Shown one piece after another: positions 12,801-23,800 of a DNA stretch of 64,000 nucleotides. The first letter of the stretch is position 1; every line of letters starts with the position of its first letter. A program made the position numbers and the translations under genes. A model generated the notes under the pieces. That model was not told the origin of the DNA. It was given only the letters and a program-made list of their open reading frames with translations, and did not search any database. The stretch comes from Scylla paramamosain (taxonomy: Eukaryota > Arthropoda > Malacostraca > Decapoda > Portunidae), in NCBI RefSeq assembly GCF_035594125.1, contig NC_087151.1, positions 20,165,253-20,229,252 of the forward strand. Direction: 5' to 3'.

Positions 12801-15092
12801 TAAAGTGCATGCAAAGCCACCTATATGAGGAAATTAAACGACTTTACCAGAAACCTGTCTTTTCAGTGTTTTTCAGCATGTTAGGCACCAAACCGATAAA
12901 TAATATGGAAGTCAGTCAATATGTGAATCCAAAACAAAATTACTGAAAACGTGTCTTTTCAGTGTTTTACGTAGAAAAAACGCTAAAACGGATGCAAAGC
13001 AACGAATATGAAGAAATAGAATAACATTACCAAAAAGTGTTTTTGAGCTTTTTACCTACAAAAAACGCGAAAATGAATGTAAAAGCACTCTATATTGGAG
13101 GAGCAAAAGGACATTTTGAGAAACGTGTATAATGATTGTTTTATAGTTTCACAAGAACCACAAGACAAAAAACGCAAAAACTCGTGTATATAGAGAAGTT
13201 TCTTACATACCAAAATGCTAAAACTCATAAATAACACTTTTAATTGAGAAACAGAACCAAATGTGTGTATTTTGAGTGATTTTTACATTCTTAGTTACGA
13301 AAATCCCAAATTACATGTGAAACTAGCTTTATATGGGAAAAAAAAATGACATTATCAGAAAAAGTGTCTTTTGAGTGTTTTTGAGCGTGATATACAACAA
13401 AGCACTAAAAAGCAGAATAATCACATTATAAAGGAATAAAACCAACTTTTTCGAAGAACTTGCCTTTGTTTTTACCTCTTTACATAGCAAAACGCTAAAA
13501 CACATGCAAAACACCCATTATGGAGAAGCAGAAAAACATTACCAAAAAAATGTATTTTGAGTGTTTTTGATCATGTTACCTACAAAAACGCTTAAATACA
13601 TGCAAAGAACCCTATGTCTGTGAAACGAAAAGGACATTAGGAAAATGGTGTATTATGATTGTTTTTTTAAGTTTCTTAAGTAGCAAAAAAAAAAAAAAAC
13701 CTACAAATAGAGAAAAAAAAATAAAAAAAAATATATATTTTTTTTTTGTTATTCATCTACATAGGTATGAAGATGCCAAAATTGAGGCAAAATTCAGGGA
13801 AATTATGTAAAAAAAAACATTATAAAAAAAATAGCTTTTTTCCGGAAATATGTTCCAAACCCAGAAGTTCATGCAAAGCCAGCTATATGGGGAAATTACA
13901 CGACTTTACCAGAAATCTGTCTTTTGAGTGTTTTTCAGCAATTTCAACAATATTACTGAAAATGTGTCTTTTCAGTGATTTACGTAGAAAAACGCTAAAA
14001 CGGATGCAAACCAACCAATATGAAGAAATAGAATAACATTACCAAATAGATATATTTTGAGTGTTTTTCAGCTTGTTACCTACAAAAAATTCGAAAATGG
14101 ATGGAAAGCACTCTATATTAGGAAACAAAAGAACATTACGAGAAACGTGTATAATGAGTGTTTTATAGTTTCACACGAACCACGAGTCAAAAAACGCAAA
14201 AACTCGTGTATATAGAGAAGTTTCTTACATACCAAAATGCTGAAATGCATGAATAACACTTTTAATTAAGAAACAGAACTACCTTACCAAAAGTGTGTAT
14301 TTTGAGTGTTTTTTACATTCTTAGTTACGAAAATTCCAAATTACATGTGAAACTAGCTTTATGTGGAAAAAAATATATATTACCAAAAAAGTTTCTTTTG
14401 AGTGTTTTCGAGCGTGATATGCAACAAAGCACTAAAAAGCAGAACAAACACATTACATGGGAATAAAACCAACTTTTACGAAGAACTTGCCTTTAAGTGT
14501 TTTTTTTTTAACTCCTTGCATACCAAAACGCTAAAACGCATGCAAAACACACTTTATGGAGAAACAGAGTAACATTACCAAAAACATGTATTTTGAGTGT
14601 TTTTGATCACGTTATTTATAAAAACGATTAAATACATGCAAAGAACCTTATGTTTGGGAAACGAAAGGACATTACGGGAAACGTGTATTATGAGTGTTTT
14701 TAAGTTCCTTAAGTACCAAAAAAGCTAAAACCCACAAATAACACTATTTATAGAGAAAAAAAAAATAAAAAAATAAAATACTTTTTTTTTTTGTTATTCA
14801 TCTTCATAGGTACTAAGATGCCCAAATTCTCACAATATTCTTTGGGAATCGAAAACAAAATTACTGAAAACGTGTCTTTTCGGTGTTTTACGTAGAAAAA
14901 CGCTAAAACAGATGCAAACCAACCAATAAGAAGAAATAGAATAACTTTACCAAAAAGGTATATTTTTAGTGTTTTTGAGCTTGTTATCTACAAAAAACGC
15001 GAAAATGCATGCAACGCACTCCCTATTGGGAAAGAAAAGAACATTACAAGAAAGGTGTATAATGAGTGTCTTATTATTTTCGGGCAAAAGAA

Positions 15093-15116
15093 CTTGTGGT
15101 TCACAAGAACCACAAG
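15093..15116. repeat. Hairpin variant of m6 (10-bp arms, 4-nt loop)
   Basis: CTTGTGGTTC, loop ACAA, then GAACCACAAG. This m6 variant carries about 30 extra bases, including TTATTATTTTCGGGCAAAAG, ahead of the usual ACAAGAACCACAAGG text. Related copies sit at ~12,048 (+), ~28,204 (-), ~31,200 (-), ~43,050 (+) and ~46,170 (-). Some have a mismatched stem. The six copies fall into two sets, 12.0/31.2/46.2 and 15.1/28.2/43.05, consistent with the three segmental copies. Confidence 0.85.
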
Positions 15117-16510
15117 GCAAAAAACGCAAAAACTCGTGTATTTAAAGAAGTTTCTTAGATACCAAAATGCTGAAACTCATGAATAACAATCTTAATTGAG
15201 AAACAGAACAACATTACCAAATGCGTGTATTTTGAGTGTTTTTTCACATTCTTAGTTAGCAAAACCCCAAATAGCATGCGAAACTAGCATTATGTGGGAA
15301 AAAAATGTCATTACTAGAAGTGTCTTTTGAGTGTTTTTGAGCGTGTTAGGCAATAAAGCACTAAAAAGCAGGGGAATCATAATACATTGCAATAAAACCA
15401 AAGAACTTGCCTTGGTGTTTTTCAGCTCCTTCCATACCAAATCGCTATAACGCATGCAAAGCACTCCTTTATGGAGAAGCAGAATAACATTACCAAAAAC
15501 AAGTGTTTTTGAGTGTTTTTGATCATGTTACATATAAAAACGCTTAAACACATGCAAATATCCCTATATTTGGGAAACGAAAGGACATTACGAGAAATGT
15601 GTATTATGAATGTTTTTAAGTTCCTTAAGTACCAAAACGTTAAAACCTACAAATAACACTCATTATAGAGAAAAATAAATAAATAAAAAGAAAAATGGCA
15701 TTTTTATTTTTTTATTATTGATGTTCATGGGTACCAAGATGTCAAAATTCTGCCAAAATTCAGGGAAATTATGTGGAAAAAAGAACATTATAGAAAAAGT
15801 TAATTTTATCTTTTTTTCGGAGTTATGTACCAAACCATAAAGTGTATGCAAAGCCACCTATTTGGGAAAATTTAACGACTTTACAAGAAACCTGTCTTTT
15901 GAGTGTTTTTCCGCATGTTAGGCACCATACCAACGATAGATAATATGAAAGTCACTCTATATGGAAATCCAAAATAAAATTACTGAAAACGTGTCTTTTA
16001 AAAGATTTACGTAGAAAAATCCTGAAACCAACCAATATGAAAAAAATAGAATAACAATACCAGAAAAGTAAATTTTGTGTGTTTTTGAGCTTGTTACATA
16101 AAAAAAAAACGCAAAAATGAATGCAAAGCAGTGTATATTTGGAAAAAAAAAGGACATAACGAGAAACGTGTATAATGAGTGTTTTATAGTTTCACCAGAA
16201 TCACAAGGCAAAAAACGCAAAAACTCGTCTGTGTGGAGAAGTTTGTAAGATACTAAAATGCTGAAACTCACGAATAACAGAGCAACCTTACTAAATGCGT
16301 GTATTTTGAGTGTTTTTTTTTACATTCTTAGTTACCAAAACTCCAAATTCCATGCGAAACTAGCTTTATGTGGGAAAAAAAATGACATTACCAGAAAAGT
16401 GTCTTTGAGTGTTTTTGAGCGAGTTAGACAATAAAGCACTAAAAAGCATGGCAATCACATTACATGAAAATAAAACCAACTTTTACGAAGAACTTGCCTT
16501 TTTGTTTTTT

Positions 16511-16980
16511 TGACACGCATTTAGTAAGGTTGTTCTGTTTCTCAATTAAGAGTGTTATTCATGAGTTTTAGCATTTTGGTATCTAGGAAACTTCTCCAGA
16601 TCCACGAGTTTTTGCGTTTTTTGCCTTGTGGTTTTTTATGAACTATAAAACATTCATTATACACTTTTCTTGCAATGTCCCTTTGTTTCCCAATATAGAG
16701 TGCTTTGTATCAATTTTTGCGTTTTTCTGTAGGTAACAAGCTCAAAAACACTGAAAATATACATTTTTGGTAATTTTTTTCTGCTTCTTGATATTGGTTG
16801 GTTTGCATCAGTTTTATCGTTTTTCTACGTGAGAAAACACGTTTTAAGTAATTTTCTTTTGGATTCCCACATAGAGTGAGTTCCTTATTATTTATCGTTT
16901 TGGTGCATAACATGCTGAAAAACACTCAAAGGACAGATTTCTGGTAAGGTCTTTAATTTCCTCATATGCGAGGCCTTGCA
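16511..16980 (-). repeat. 470-bp inverted island, copy 1
   Basis: A short minus-orientation segment sits inside a plus-orientation array. It holds m6 to part of m2 in reverse order. Its left border joins CTTGCCTTTTTG to GACACGCATTTAG and its right border joins CGAGGCCTTGCATG to TCTTTTGAGTC. The same two borders, reversed, bound the island at 26,326-26,790. A third copy lies at 20,390-20,840. Confidence 0.9.
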
Positions 16981-18238
16981 TGTCTTTTGAGTCTTTTTGA
17001 GCGTGTTACGCAATAAAGCACTAAAATAAAGGGCAATCACATTACATGGGAATAAAACCAAATTTTACCAAGAACTTGCCTTAAAGTGTTTTTGAGCTCC
17101 TTACATACCAAAACGCTAAAACGCATGCAAAATTCATTTTATGGAGAAACAGAATAATATTATCAAATACATGTATTTTGAAACTTTTTGATCATGTTAT
17201 CTATAAAAACGCTTAAATACATGCGAAGAACCTTATGTTTGGGAAACGAAAGAACATTACGAGAAACGTGTATTATGACTGTTTTTTAAGTTCCTTCAGT
17301 ACCTTAAAGCTGAAACCCACAAATAACACTCTTTATTTAGAAAGAAAAATAATAAACAAAAAAGTAAAAAAATGTGATTTTTTTATTTTTTGTTATTCAT
17401 CCTTATAGGTACCGAAATGCCAAAATTCTCCCAAAATTCAGGGAATTTATGTGGAAAAAAGAACATTACCAGTGTTTTACTTAGAAAAAAACGCTAAAAC
17501 GGATGCAAAGCAACCAATATCAAGAAATAGAAAAAAGTTACTAAAAAGGTATATTTTGAGTGTTTTTGAGCTTGTTACCTATAAAAAACGCGAAATTTCA
17601 TGCAAAGCACTCTATATTGGGAAACAAAAGGACATTGCAAGAAAACTGTATAATGAGTGTTTTATAGTTCAAAAGAACCACGAGGCAAAAAACGCAAAAT
17701 CTCGTGTATATGGAGAGGTTTCCTAGATACAAAAATGCTAAAACTCATGTATAACACTCCTAATTGAGAAACAGTACAACCTTAATAAATGCGTGTATTT
17801 TGAGTGCTTTTCACATTCTTAGTTACCAAAACCCCAAATTGCGTGCGAAAATAGATTTGTAGGAAAAAAAATGACTTTACCAGAAAAGTGTCTTTTGAGT
17901 GTTTTTGAGCGTGATAGGCAATAAAGCACTAAAAAGGAGGGCAATCACATTATATTGGAGGAAAACGAATTTTTACCAAAAACTTACCTTTAAGTGTTTT
18001 TGAGCTCCTTATATACCAAAACACTAAAACGCATGCAAAACACTCTTTATAGTGAAACAGAATAACATTACCAAAAACATGTATTTTGAGTGTTTTTCAT
18101 CATGTTACCAATAAAAACGCTTAAATACATGCAAAGAACACTATTTTTGGGAAACGAAAGGAGATTACGAGAAACGTGTATTACGAGTGTTTTTAAGTTC
18201 ATTAATTACCAAAAAGCTAAAACCCACAAATAACACTA
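16981..18238 (+). repeat. HOR block F2, plus orientation
   Basis: m8 through m11 run from 16,981 to ~17,370, followed by an anchor near 17,407. At ~17,468 the m2 start (GAACATTACC) is fused directly to m4 text (AGTGTTTTACTTAG), skipping the rest of m2 and m3. m4 to m11 then follow to ~18,238. The ~17,470-18,233 part is an almost exact inverted copy of ~21,615-22,365. An open frame of 91 codons here and its 129-codon counterpart at 22,118-22,507 are chance frames. Confidence 0.85.
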
Positions 18239-19210
18239 TTGAGAAACAATAAAGCAACAAAAGCTCCCTATTTGGAAAAGCAAAACATTACCAAAAGCGT
18301 GTCTTTTGAGAGTTTTTACAGCTACTTATGTACCAAAACGCTAAAATCCATGCAAAGCACATTTTATGGAGAAACAGAATAACATTACTAGAAACGTGTA
18401 TTTTTTTTTTTTTTAGCTTTTTACGTATAAAAAAAAGCAAAAATTCAAGCAAAGTATCCTAAATGGCGATAGGAAAAGAAATAAAAAGACACTTCATTCA
18501 TCAGTGTTTTGAGATTCTTAGGTAGCAAAATGCATAAACGCATGTATAACATTATATATGAAGAAACAGAAGAACATTACTGAGTGTTTTTTCACATTGT
18601 TACGTAACAAAACGCCAAAATGCATGGAAATCACCCAATATGGATAAAATAAAGGACATTACGAGAAAGATGTATTATTAGTGTTTTTGAGCGTCTTAGG
18701 TACCAAACGCGAAAACTATTTAGTACCACTGTGTATGGAGAAACAGAACATTACCAAAAACGTTTATTTTGAGTGTTTTTCACAATTTTATGTACCAAAA
18801 CATCAAAATGCCTCCAGAGCACCATCTATGGGAAAATGAGTGTCGATTGTTGTTGTTAGGTATCAAAGTTATAAAAAGCATGGAAAGCTACCTATATGAA
18901 AGAACAAGTCAACCAAAAAATTATCTTTTGGTTATTTTCAGCTACTTACGTACCATAACGCTGAGATGTATGCAAAACACCCTTTATTACCATAAACAAT
19001 TTTTTTTCTTTTTACATATAAAAAGAAACATAAATGCATGCAAAATACTTTACAAGGGGAAACGAAAAGACATTAGAAGAAACTTTTATTATGAGTGGTT
19101 TTTTTTTTATTTCTAAGGTACCAAGACCTATTTGACACATTAAAGCGCACTCTATATGGAGAAAAGAACAAGATTACAAAAATGTGCTTTTTGAGTGCTT
19201 TTTCACATTG
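18239..19210 (+). repeat. Diverged monomeric satellite, plus orientation
   Basis: About ten degenerate monomers keep the family marks (ACATTACCAAAA, GAGTGTTTTTCAC, TACGTACCAAAACGC, ATGCATGCAAAA) but do not match any one HOR position m1-m11. No HOR anchor or A/T boundary tract is present. Spacing is near 95 bp with many indels. The style resembles the monomers at 54.1-57.4 kb. No gene is seen. Confidence 0.8.
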
Positions 19211-19973
19211 TTAGGTAAGAAAACACTCTATAAAGAGTGTTATTTGTGGGTTTTAGCTTTTTCATACATAATGAACTTAAAAAAAAACTCATAATACACA
19301 TTTCTCGTAACATAATTTCATTTTCCAAACATAGGGTTCTTTGCATGTATTTAGGCGTTTTTATAGGTAACATGATCAAAAACACTTAAAATACATGTTT
19401 CTGTAAATGTTATTCTGTTTCTCCATAAAGGGTGTTTTGCATGCGTTTTAGCGTTTTGGTATGTAAGAAGCTCAAAAACACGTAAAGGCAGGTCCTTGGT
19501 AAAAGTTGGTTTTATTCCCGTATAATGTGATTACCCTCCTTTTTAGTGCTTTATTGCCTATCACGCTCAAAAAACACTCAAAAGACACTTTTCTGGTAAT
19601 GTCATTTTTTTTCCACATACTCGTAAAGCTAGTTTCGCATGCAATTTTTGGTTTTGGTAACTAAGAATGTGAAAAACACTCAAAATACATGCATTTGGTA
19701 AGGTTGTTCTGTATTCTCAATTAAGAGTGTTATTTCTGGGTTTCAGCATTTTGGTATCTAAGAAACTTCTCCATATACACCGAGTTTTTGCAGTTTTTGC
19801 CTTGTGGCTGTTGTGAAACTATAAAACACTCATTATACACGTTTCTCGTAATGTCCTTTTGTATCCCAATATAGAGTGCTTTCCATCCATTTTCTCGTTT
19901 TTTGAAGGTAACAAGCTCAAAAACACTCAAAATATACCTTTTTTGGTAATGTTATTCTATTTCTTCATATTCG
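19211..19973 (-). repeat. Minus HOR segment matching 62.2-62.96 kb
   Basis: m11 to m5 run in reverse order. The text matches ~62,220-62,960 in reverse complement, including the unusual insertion giving ACACCGAGTTTTTG in m6 and ACAACAGCC-like text in place of the usual CAAGAACC. It starts where AGGTAAGAAAACACTC of the monomeric block meets TATAAAGAGTGTTATTTG. It ends near 19,973, where the m4-like TCTTCATATTCG meets a T/A-rich tract. Confidence 0.8.
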
Positions 19974-20389
19974 TTTTTTTTAGTAAAAAAAAAAATCCCA
20001 TTTTTTTATTTATTTTTTTATTTTTTATTTTTTTCTAAAGAGTGTTATTTGTGGGTTTTAGCTTTTTGGTACTGAAGGAACTTAAAAATCACTCATAATA
20101 CACGTTTCTCGTAATGTTCTTTCGTTTCCCAAACATAAGGTTCTTTGCATTTGTTTAAGCGTTTTTATAGATAACATGATCAAAAATACTCAAAATACAT
20201 GTTTTTGGTAATTTTATTCTGTTTCACCAAAAAGTGTATTTTGCATGAGTTTTAGCGTTTTGGTATGTAAGGAGCTCAAAAACACTTAAAGGCAAGTTCT
20301 TAGTAAAATTTGGTTTTATTCCCATGTAATGTGAGTGCCCAGGCTTTTAGTGCTTTATTGCGTAACACGCTCAAAAACACTGAAAAGAC
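19974..20389 (-). repeat. Minus HOR segment leading to inversion junction
   Basis: An A/T tract is followed by m11, m10, m9 and m8 in reverse order, ending in ACACTGAAAAGACATGC. It is a direct copy of ~25,930-26,325, with the same GCGTAACACGCTC m8 variant instead of GCCTAACACGC. The junction at 20,389/20,390 is the same as at 26,325/26,326 and 42,679/42,680. Confidence 0.8.
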
Positions 20390-20840
20390 ATGCAAAGCCT
20401 CCCATATGAGGAAATTAAAGACTTTACCAGAAATCTGTCTTTTGAGGGTTTTCATCACGTTAGGCACCAAAACGATAAATAATAAGGAACTCACTCTATG
20501 TGGGAATCACAAAGAAAATTACTGAAAACGTGTCTTCTCAGTGTTTTACGTAGAAAAACGCTAAAACTGATAAAAACCAACCAATATCAGGAAGCAGAAA
20601 AAAATTGACAAAAATGTATATTTTGAGTGTTTTTGAGCTTGTTACCTACAAAAAAAAATCGCAAAAATGGATACAAAGCACTCTATATTGAGAAACAAAG
20701 GGACATTGCGAGAAAAGTGTATAATGAATGTTTTATATTTCAAAAAAAACACAAGGCAAAAAAACGCAAAAACTCGTGGATATGCTGAAAGTCATGAATA
20801 ACAATCTTAATTGAGAAACAGCAACCTTACTAAATGCGTG
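20390..20840 (+). repeat. Inverted island, copy 2
   Basis: A plus-orientation island between minus blocks. It begins CAAAGCCTCCCATATGAGG (m2 tail), passes through m3-m6, and ends at TAAATGCGTG/TCAAAAACAC. It is equivalent to 26,326-26,790, but the m6 portion is shortened around 20,780, where CTCGTGGATATG joins CTGAAAGTCATG. It is the reverse complement of 16,511-16,980. Confidence 0.85.
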
Positions 20841-23800
20841 TCAAAAACACTAAAAGGCAAGTTCTTCGTAAAAGTTGGTTTTATTCCCATGTAATGTGAT
20901 TGCCCTGCTTTTTTAGTGCTTTATTGCCTAACACGCTCAAAAACACTCAAAGACACTTTTCTGGTAATGTCATTTTTTTTCCCACATAAAGCTAGTTTCG
21001 CATGGAATTTGGGATTTTGAAAACTAAGAATGTAAAAAAAAACATTCAAAATACACGCATTTAGTAAGGTTGTTCTATTTCTTGATTAAGTGTGTTATTC
21101 ATGAGTTTCAGTATTTCTGTATCTTAGAAATTACTCCACACAGTCGAGTTTTTGCGTTTTTTGCCTAATGATTCTGGTGAAACTATAAAACACTCATTAT
21201 ACACGTTTCTCGTTATGTCCTTTTTTTTTCCTTATATAGACTGCTTTGCATCCATTTTCGCGTTTTTTTTTTTTATATAACAAGCTGAAAAACACACAAA
21301 ATAAAAATTTTTGGGTAATGTTATTTTATTTCTTCATATTGGATGGTTTGCATCCGTTTTAGCGTTTTTCTACGTAAATCTTTTAAAAGACACGTTTCCA
21401 GTAATTTTGTTTTGGATTTCCCTATAGAGTGACTTTCATATTATTTATCGTTTTGGACCTAACATGCTTTTTGGTGCCTTTTGCTTCCCAATATAGAGTG
21501 CTTTCCATTCATTTTCGCATTTTTTGTAAGTAACAATTTCAAAAACACTCAAAATATACCTTTTTGGTAATGTTATTCTATTTCTTCATTTTGGGTTGTT
21601 TGCATCCGTTTTATTTGTGGGATTTAGCTTTTTGGTAATTAATGAACTTAAAAACACTCGTAATACACGTTTCTCGTAATCTCCTTTCGTTTCCCAAAAA
21701 TAGTGTTCTTTGCATGTATTTAAGCGTTTTTATTGGTAACATGATGAAAAACACTCAAAATATATGTTTTTGGTAATGTTATTCTGTTTCACTATAAAGA
21801 GTGTTTTACATGCGTTTTAGTGTTTTGGTATATAAGGAGCTCAAAAACACTTAAAGGCAAGTTTTTGGTAAAAATTCGTTTTCCTCCAATATAATGTGAT
21901 TGCCCTCCTTTTTAGTGCTTTATTGCCTATCACGCTCAAAAACACTCAAAAGACACTTTTCTGGTAAAGTCATTTTTTTTCCTACAAATCTATTTTCGCA
22001 CGCAATTTGGGGTTTTGGTAACTAAGAATGTGAAAAGCACTCAAAATACACGCATTTATTAAGGTTGTACTGTTTCTCAATTAGGAGTGTTATACATGAG
22101 TTTTAGCATTTTTGTATCTAGGAAACCTCTCCATATACACGAGATTTTGCGTTTTTTGCCTTGTGGTTCTTTTGAACTATAAAACACTCATTATACAGTT
22201 TTCTTGCAATGTCCATTTCTTTCCCAATATAGAGTGCTTTGCATGAAATTTCGCGTTTTTTGTAGGTAACAAGCTCAAAAACACTCAAAATATACCTTTT
22301 TAGTAACTTTTTTCTATTTCTTGATATTGGTTGGTTTGCATCCGTTTTAGCGTTTTTTCTAAGTAAAACACTGAGAAGACACGTTTTCAGTAACTTTTTT
22401 TTGGATTCATATATAGTGAGTTCCTTATTATTAATCGTTTTGGTGCCTAACATGCTAAAAAAACACTCAAAACACAGATTTCTGGTAAGGTCGTTTAATT
22501 TCCTCATTTAGGAGGCTTTGCATGCACTTTAGGGTTTGCTACATAACAGTCCGAAAAAAAAAGCTTTAATGAACTTTTTTGATATTCTTTTATCATATGA
22601 TTGCCCTGAAGTTTCCCAGAATTTTGGCATCTCGGTACCTATGAATATGAATAACAAAAAAAAAAAAAATCCCATTTCTTAAATTTTTTTTATTTTTTTT
22701 ATTTTCTAAATAAAGAGTTGTTTGTAGGTTTTAGCTTTTTGGGACTTAAGGAACACTCATAATACACGTTACTCGTAATGTCCTTTTGTTTCCTAAACAT
22801 AATGTTCTTTGCATGTTTGCATGCGTTTTTATAGATAACATGATCAAAAACACTCAAAATACATGTTTTTGCTAATGTCATTCTGTTTCTCCATAAAGTT
22901 TGTTTTACATGCGTTTAAGTGGTTTGGTATATAAGGAGCTCAAAAACACTTAAACGCAAGTTTTTGGTATAAATTGGTGTTATTCCAATGTAATATGATT
23001 GCCCTGCTTTTTAGTGCTTTATTGCCTATCATGCTCAAAAACACTTAAAAGACACTTTTCTGGTAATATCATTTTTTTTTTTTTTCATAAAGGTTGTTTC
23101 GCATGCAATTTGGGGTTTTGGTAATTAAGAATGTGAAAAGCACTCAAAATACACGCATTTCTTAAGGTTGTTCTGTTTCTCAATTAAGAGTGTTATTTAT
23201 GAGTTTCAGCATTTTGGTATCTAGGAGCCTTCTGAATATACACGAGTTTTTGTTTTTTGCATTTTGGTTCTTTTGAACTATAAAAAAAACCTCATTATAC
23301 TCTTTTCTTGCAAAGTCCTTTTGTTTTCTAATATAGAGTGCTTTGCATCAATTTTCGCGTATTTTGTAGTTAACAAGCTCAAAAACACTCAAAACATACC
23401 TTTTTGGTAATGTTTTCTATTTCTTGATATTGGTTGGTTTGCATCCGTTTTACCGTTTTTCTACGTAAAACAGAAAAAACACGTTTTCAGCAATTTTGTT
23501 TTGGATTCTCATATAGAGTGAGTTCCTTATTATTTATCGTTTTTGTGCCTAACATGCTGAAAAACACTCAAAAAACAGATTTCTGGTAAAGTCGTTTAAT
23601 TTCCTCATATAGGAGGCTTTGGATGCACTTTAGGGTTTTGTACATAACAGTCTGAAAAAAAAAGCTAAAATTAACTTTTTGATAATTTTCTTTTATCATA
23701 TAATAGCTCTGAATTATCCCAGAATTTTGGCATCTCGGTACCTAAGAAGATGAATAACATAAAAAAATATCCTATTCTTTTATTTGCTTACTTTTTTTTC

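Larger units (their letters stand above)
1..16510 (+). repeat. HOR satellite block F1, plus orientation (about 15 units)
   Basis: This block is a tandem array of a ~1.1-kb higher-order repeat. The recurrent anchor is a T-rich tract, then TTATTCATCTTCATAGG, then TACCGAGATGCC. It appears near 286, 1428, 2533, 3626, 4685, 5783, 6893, 7994, 9409, 10485, 11567, 12689, 13764, 14807 and 15729. Spacing is mostly 1,040-1,140 bp. The 7994-9409 unit is long because an extra m8-like monomer and an A-rich insert lie at about 8,690-8,880. The last unit is short because the copy after 14,807 lost m2 and most of m3. The block enters from beyond the left edge and ends at an abrupt orientation switch near 16,510. 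It contains no gene; reading frames of 60-105 codons here are chance frames in repeat DNA. Confidence 0.95.
2240..17468 (+). repeat. Left arm of a ~15-kb imperfect palindrome
   Basis: This arm is matched in reverse complement by about 25,845-41,777. Shared diagnostic variants fix the pairing. These include the ACAGGTAACGAGGTGCC anchor variant at ~2,530 with its mirror at ~41,465, the 29-bp foldback at 4,583 with 39,337, and TTCAATATG in m9 at ~5,540 with ~37,455. Others are the CTAGGTACACG variant of m6 at ~8,490/34,503, the truncated unit at ~14,830/28,480, and the 470-bp island at 16,511/26,326. The midpoint drifts from ~21,660 (inner) through ~21,495 to ~21,990 (outer), because each arm gained or lost segments. 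Arms differ visibly by substitutions and indels. Confidence 0.85.

Noticed and set aside
15093..15116. Hairpin as a transcription terminator
   Set aside because: It is an internal variant of a satellite monomer in a eukaryotic array, with no upstream gene; the stem is also mismatched in several of its six copies.
22118..22507. 129-codon open frame and many 60-126-codon frames with similar translations (e.g. 'TYKKRE...CKALYIGKQKDITRN')
   Set aside because: The frames lie wholly inside the satellite and look alike only because the DNA repeats; a ~96-bp monomer is 32 codons, so phase is kept by chance. Homologous units have stops and frameshifts at unrelated places, there is no consistent start, and frames occur on both strands.
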